Assembly (NCBI GenBank): GCA_030490835.1
Contig: CM059972.1
Span: 40,465,452-40,529,451 of the forward strand
Source of the DNA: Annona cherimola
Taxonomy: Eukaryota; Streptophyta; Magnoliopsida; Magnoliales; Annonaceae
Length of the DNA: 64,000 bases
Direction: 5' to 3'
Both the position numbers and the translations under genes were made by a program. The notes beneath the pieces were generated by a model. It was given only the letters and a program-made list of their open reading frames with translations, was not told the origin of the DNA and ran no database searches. Below, in pieces: positions 59,183 to 64,000 of this stretch (position 1 is its first letter; the number at the start of each line of letters is the position of its first letter).

Positions 59183-59210
59183 TGATAACTCGTAAAAATA
59201 CGAGTTATCA
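59183..59210. repeat. Terminal 12-bp hairpin of LTR K
   Basis: TGATAACTCGTA-AAAA-TACGAGTTATCA: a perfect 12-bp stem with a 4-base loop occupying exactly the LTR terminus next to the polypurine tract. Confidence 0.85.
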
Positions 59211-59440
59211 TACCCCCAAACTTAAATGTTGCTAGTCCTCGAGCAACACATGCAAACACAATGAATGAATGAATAAATGAATCAGGACTTTGTCAACCTA
59301 ACCTAATTCTAATTATGCTTCTAACAATCACATTTCTCTACTCAACAAGATCAAGAATAACCCTAACTTGAAACATTGCATAAAAAAATCATCTATTTCT
59401 CAACATAGGACATGCGTTTTCATCGAGTTACATGTAAATG
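59211..59440 (-). mobile_element. Polypurine tract and interior of element K, cut by L
   Basis: On the minus strand TAAGTTTGGGGGTA at 59211-59224 is the polypurine tract. The rest contains TTGCTCGAGGACTAGCAAC, an imperfect dyad, and no coding frame. Broken at 59440 (AAATG flank) by L. Confidence 0.7.
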
Positions 59441-61969
59441 TGTGAAACCCTAATCCAAGTAAGCCATATGTATGCATTGAACATGTATTTGATGATTATT
59501 TATGAATTATGGAATTATGAAGGTATTTTATGACTTTTGCTAATTATGGCAATTAGGGTTATGGGTTAGCATTAATGATGTGATTAAGCATTTTGAGCCT
59601 AAATGAGATAATGGGTTTAGAATGAATTATTTGTGATTAATTGTGCAATTATATCATAAAAAAATATTTTTCGTGATTTAAAATGAATTATGGAAATAAT
59701 GATGGAAATTGTCAAGTATGAAGGAAAATATTAGAAAATTCATAACTCAACGCCTAAATGGAGAATTCAAGCGAAATTTGAGATGAAGATTTTTAATATT
59801 AGGCTTGGTATTATGGAATGAAAAGATTATGAAAATTCTTGATGAAATGAGAATTATGAATTTTTTTAAGTATATGTTCATTTCAAACGTTAACTTCAAA
59901 CACGTGTATCGGGAGCTAGAAAACTCGGATTGAGATGAAATTTGAAACGGTTGAATGAAATTATGAGATGTTTATGTTGAATGGATTGGATTAAGGGAAT
60001 CATGATGGAATTAGGGTGATAATTAATTATTTTTATTCCTAAATCCAAAAGATATATTCAAGTGGTCATAACTTGACGTAGAAATGTCGGTTTGAGTTGA
60101 AATTTGAAACGATGGAATAAAATTATGAAATCTATGAGATGAATGGAATGGATTAAGCTAATTATCATGAGAAATGGCTTTCTTGGAGAGCAAGTAACAA
60201 GTTGCTTAAGGGCGAAGTAAAGAAGGACAATTGGACGGTCTTTATGCATGCAGATTTTTGTAATTATGAAAATATGAAAAAAATAATTTATATGGCTAAC
60301 AATTGTCCAGCACATCAAGGAGGATAAGAATGCATTAATTGGTTGTGGAAAATGGCTCCAAAGTGGGTCCCACAGCTGGAGAAAATCCAGCTCTTCAAAG
60401 GTATGCACGATCACTTGAGAGAGAGAAGGTGTGAATGCACAAGGGGTTTTTCTTGCTTAGCAAGAAAGCAAATTTTCTAACCCCCAACCCCTTGAACGTG
60501 CCAAGCAGAGGAAAACCAAGGGAATTCAAGGGAAAAAGAGGAAGAAAGAAAGAGGAGAAGTGGAGGAAAGCAAGCTTTTCAATTTTGGATTGAATCCACT
60601 CAAGTTCAAGTAAGTATATGATATTGAAAATTAAATTATGGTCGGAACAGTAAATGGATGATTTTTATCATCAACATTTTTGAGAACAATCCTCATTCTA
60701 TGATTAAGGAACGACCCAATTTTCAGCTTAAAAGGATATGTATGTTGGAAATTAAAAATCCGTGAATATTAGCCCAAACAGGGTAAAACGGGTTACAGGA
60801 TCATCTGTAGAAAATGATTTTTAATAATTTGTATACAAAGTTTTTCCGGATGAAAATTTTACAGGATATACATGACATATTTGGGATTATAGGAAAAAAT
60901 TAAAAATTAGGTTTTGATGGGTGTAAATAGACCCCATAAATAACGTCATTCAGGCTGACTGGAAATGGAGTTTACTGTCCAGCAAGGTAAAAATCACCAA
61001 ATAAATATTTAATGTTAATATTTCGTGCTGAAACTTTCATGAAAGTTAATTGATGAATTTATTAAGTTATGGTAGAAATTTCAGATAAAAAATACTTTAT
61101 TTGATATTAATTCAAGATTTTAATATTTCAGCACGCCTGATTTCAGCATATGGGGTTAGTTTGAGGAAGAAATCAAAAAGAAATATGAAACGTGTGTAGA
61201 AATGATCTAAATTGATTTATGTGTTAAATAATTAAATATGGATCAAGAAAAGTGCAATTATATGCTGAAATTTGGAATTTATATAACTGCCTAAGGTTAT
61301 GTGTCAAAAGACACGTTAAACGGGTGAAAAGTGGGTTCCAAACTAGCTGTTTTGGAAACCTATGGAAAATGGATTTAAACCTCATAAAAATACCTTAAAT
61401 AAAGTGGTATTAAAGGGTAATTAACCCTTTGAAAAATGGGTTAAATTTCTGAGTTAAGAAATTTTAAGAAATGCATCATGGTTAAGTGCTAAATGAGCTT
61501 ATGTGAAGGGATAATGATAAACGGGTGATGAATGATTTATGAAAAATGATTTTATGCAAAAATGCATGAAAATGAGATGTATTTCATGTTTATGGATCTG
61601 TTTGGAATGACATGTTATTAATCCAAAAGTTTGGATTTGAATTATGAAGTTTAGGCAATGCTATGTACGTAGAAGAAACACCCGTATGTGTATTTTTGGA
61701 AAAAATGGGAAAAATTGCAAAGTAAGCTTAATAAAGCTATGAATGATGCATATGGAATGAATACCCTAATTTTATGGTTATGTGCATGTTATATGTATAG
61801 GCTATGATGTGTGATAGCCAAATGTGTGAAAACGGTGTTAATATATGCAAATTAAGCCATATATGTGTATGATGAATTATGAAGGATATATGCTAATGAA
61901 AATGGGTTGGAAAACTAAATGGAATGCAATGACAAGAAATATATGAAAAACCATATTATGTTCATGTAG

Positions 61970-62010
61970 GCAAGGAAAAGAATGGAAGGAAAAGGGATTG
62001 GCGATCTCAG
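61970..62010 (+). other. Candidate mini-exon in LTR L
   Basis: TTCATGTAG| then 41 purine-rich bases ending CGATCTCAG, then |GTAAGCAAGC, almost as in D. Confidence 0.4.
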
Positions 62011-62106
62011 GTAAGCAAGCAAACTTTCTAAAATGCATTTTCTTTCTATGTGATTGATATGATTGAAATGTCTCTTGATTTTATGATGGCTTATGCGAAT
62101 GATGTT

Positions 62107-62511
62107 TTGAGACATGAAATGTCTCTTGCTAAAGGATTTTATGAGGGCTTATGTTAATGATGTTTTGAGACATAAAATGTCTCTTGGCTAAGGAATTTAT
62201 GATGGTTTATGTTAATGATGTTTTGAGACATGAGATGTCTCCGTTGCCTAAGTATTTATGTTGTTTTGGACGGAAAATGTCCACTGGCAACCGAACGATT
62301 TCATGTAATGGCTCATGAACATTAAAAATGTTCATATAAGATTAATGGAAACTCATCATTAAAGGTAAAATGTATATGTTTTGCCTAAACAAGCCCAGGC
62401 ACGGCTTGTAAATAATTTTAAGAATGAATGCTTTATGAAAGCATTCAAGGACATGAAATTGTCCTTATAATAAAGGATTTCATGATGGTATTTTAGGACA
62501 TATGCATGTCC
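62107..62511 (+). repeat. Covarying dyad array in LTR L
   Basis: GAGACAT-GAA-ATGTCTC, GAGACAT-AAA-ATGTCTC, GAGACAT-GAG-ATGTCTC, TGAACAT-N5-ATGTTCA, AAGGACA-N6-TGTCCTT and others. Some stems are better paired here than their D counterparts. Confidence 0.7.
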
Positions 62512-63202
62512 TCAGGAACAAGGTATTCCCAATGTTTATGAAAAAGGTTTTCAAGAAGCCTTGCCCTAAAATGCTTGCTTACTGAGTTGTCACTCACGTT
62601 TGTTTTCCAAACCCTTAGACAGGTACTGAGGAGACTCAGAAGGTTGCGAACCTCAGACATAGAGGAAGGTACATGATGATAGCCTTGAAGGCTATGAGGA
62701 ATGGAAAAGCATAAATATGCTAAGGTAAGCTAATGTGTATGTGAACTTAATGAGAATATTAAGTTCTAAAAATGATTCAATGGTTGAATGTATGATGTAT
62801 GGATGTAAATTGTGATGCCTAAGTTAAGAAAACTTTCACGGCAGGAAGGCATGAAAAGATACTATGTGTTTATGTATATCCGAACTTAGCTAGAGTTTCT
62901 AAGTTCCATGTGAATTAATGACTGAATGTATGAAAGTATGATTTATACAATGATTCAGTGTATAACGACAGGCATATAAAGGTGCTATGAATGAATGATG
63001 ATTTTTATTACAAGTGAAATGTCGCAATGTATGATGATTGTCATGTCAATATTATGAATGATGACAGATGAATAATCGAAAAAAATCTGGACATATTCCA
63101 ATTAAAAACCCGCTACGTGATCAGGGCAACAATCCTGATTCACATTTACCAATCGATAGATCCTGAGGTAAGGAAGTGACGTCTCGGTTCGGGGGCGCCA
63201 CA

Positions 63203-64000
63203 GAGCATGGTATCAGAGCAAGGATTGGTAAACAGGCGTGGTAAGGAGAAAATAAAGGATGATGAAATGATAGGTCTGATGCCACAGAAGTTGGAATCAA
63301 AATATGGATTGATAATAGGCTTGGAAAGCAAAGGCTTGATATCACAAAGATGATATTTTAGCAAAGATTGATGGACAGATATAGAAGAAAAATGGAAAAT
63401 GATGCAAGAAATAGATTGTGACTATAAGACACATACGATATGTATTGCTCTTATATTGTGTGTCATTGTGACACAAGGATATGTTAATTAAGGAAATGTA
63501 GCTGGTCGCTATATTTCATGAAATAGATGGTATACGAAGGAAAAATGATATGAGGACAATGAGATGAAGTAGGAGATAAGAGAGTTTAAGAAAAGACAAA
63601 GGATAGAAGAGAATTAGAACAGCTGACGGGTTATGGAACTCTACATAGAGACCCACGATACGTAAGGTTGACCACACCTTACCTAAGATAGCACATGACT
63701 GTGCTATATGATACCTATGTTTAAGGTATAGATCCATGGTGACATATGGAAGGCACCAAGGTGCCAACTTTCTAAGTGATTGTTGGTTTAGAGTTTATAA
63801 TTATGATAAAATGAAAGATTATGCAAATATAATCTGTATGTGTAGGGAAAAGCAACCTCACACCATGAAATGTGCTGGCAGAAATGAGAAAAGTAGGAAA
63901 AAAGGGAGTTTCTTTTGACTCCTAATATTTGATGTAATGGAAATATGAATGCATTTGATTTTTATTCAAGTGCTAAGTGTATATGAAAAAGGAAAGATCA
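63203..64000 (+). mobile_element. Start of interior of element L, with primer site
   Basis: The Met primer site TGGTATCAGAGC is at 63208-63219, five bases after the LTR. About 780 bases of AT-rich leader follow to the window end, with no clear gag start yet. The ORFs here overlap repeats or are short, and I call none of them. Confidence 0.8.

Larger units (their letters stand above)
57767..59210 (-). repeat. K: LTR of a third retrotransposon family
   Basis: On the minus strand it starts TGATAACTCG at 59210, directly after a polypurine tract, and ends CTCGTCA at 57767: 1444 bp. It includes TATCGTTCCCACGAGGA near 57849-57866, a block common in noncoding plant LTR elements. No protein is encoded; the ORF at 58567-58752 looks like chance. 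Family name not assigned. Confidence 0.72.
59441..63202 (+). repeat. 5' LTR of gypsy element L
   Basis: 3762 bp, TGTGAAACCC...GGCGCCACA, a close relative of D. It lacks 1816 bp present in D between two TGAAAYGTCT repeats (D 29647 and 31463; L junction about 62064-62073). Donor-like AA|GTAAGTAT at 60610-60611, mini-exon block 61970-62010, dyad array about 62107-62511, acceptor-like CCCTTAGACAG near 62613. It carries the uninterrupted version of the A insertion site at 62642-62646. Confidence 0.9.

Overview
This window is nuclear DNA of a flowering plant, very probably heterochromatin. It is AT-rich, contains no recognisable host gene, and almost every base belongs to LTR retrotransposons inserted into one another. 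Two superfamilies dominate. The first is a SIRE/Maximus-like Ty1-copia family: LTRs of about 1.7 kb (TGTTGG...CAACA), initiator-Met primer site, gag of 600 residues, pol in another frame, and a third, envelope-position ORF. The second is a group of Ty3-gypsy elements with giant LTRs (3.8 to 5.9 kb, TGTGAAACCC or TGTRATACCC to GGCGCCACA) and the same Met primer site; where coding sequence survives it carries a Tekay/Del-type integrase C-terminus with a chromodomain. The species cannot be named from the sequence.

Layout. 1-6690: minus-strand gypsy element I (gag end, an extra ORF before gag, primer site, complete 5' LTR 2788-6690). 6691-6890: a 200-bp island of older sequence. 6891-22270 and 48680-48769: minus-strand gypsy element F (3' LTR, polypurine tract, integrase/chromodomain). 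Its LTR holds complete copia element B (7943-18872, minus, TSD ATAAA). Its integrase holds solo gypsy LTR G (22271-48679, minus). G holds solo copia LTR C (26601-44837, TSD ATACT) and solo gypsy LTR H (45728-48366). C holds solo gypsy LTR D (26673-43229, TSD GTTGG), and D holds complete copia element A (31997-42667, plus, TSD GGTTG). A second chain begins at 48770: gypsy derivative E (5' LTR 48770-53940, gutted interior, 3' LTR 54754-57415) is interrupted by copia-type LTR J (57416), J by K (LTR 57767-59210), and K by gypsy element L (LTR 59441-63202, interior to the window end). Element borders were read from TG...CA ends, target-site duplications, primer sites and polypurine tracts.

Coding capacity. 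Only A and B retain long ORFs. A has open gag, pol and third ORFs, but its reverse transcriptase lacks 69 codons through an in-frame deletion between two 8-bp repeats. B has an intact gag but a broken pol (two stops and a 1-nt deletion) and a broken third ORF (two stops). All gypsy coding regions seen are decayed. A and B are young: by hand count their LTR pairs differ at about 14 and 11 positions.

Most unusual signals. (1) The gypsy LTRs, though widely diverged, share splice-site-like blocks: a GTAAGT donor, a 28-48 nt purine-rich mini-exon between an AG acceptor and GTAAGCAAGC, and a late acceptor, which together look like a spliced leader encoded inside the LTR. (2) The second putative intron carries arrays of short dyads whose stems change in a compensatory way, and in D and E a second array of CACAGAC/GTCTGTG hairpins with UUCG or UGCG loops. 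(3) The copia LTRs carry arrays of about 36-bp dyads centred on GTCGAC upstream of the TATA box, and the same motif recurs ahead of the third ORF.
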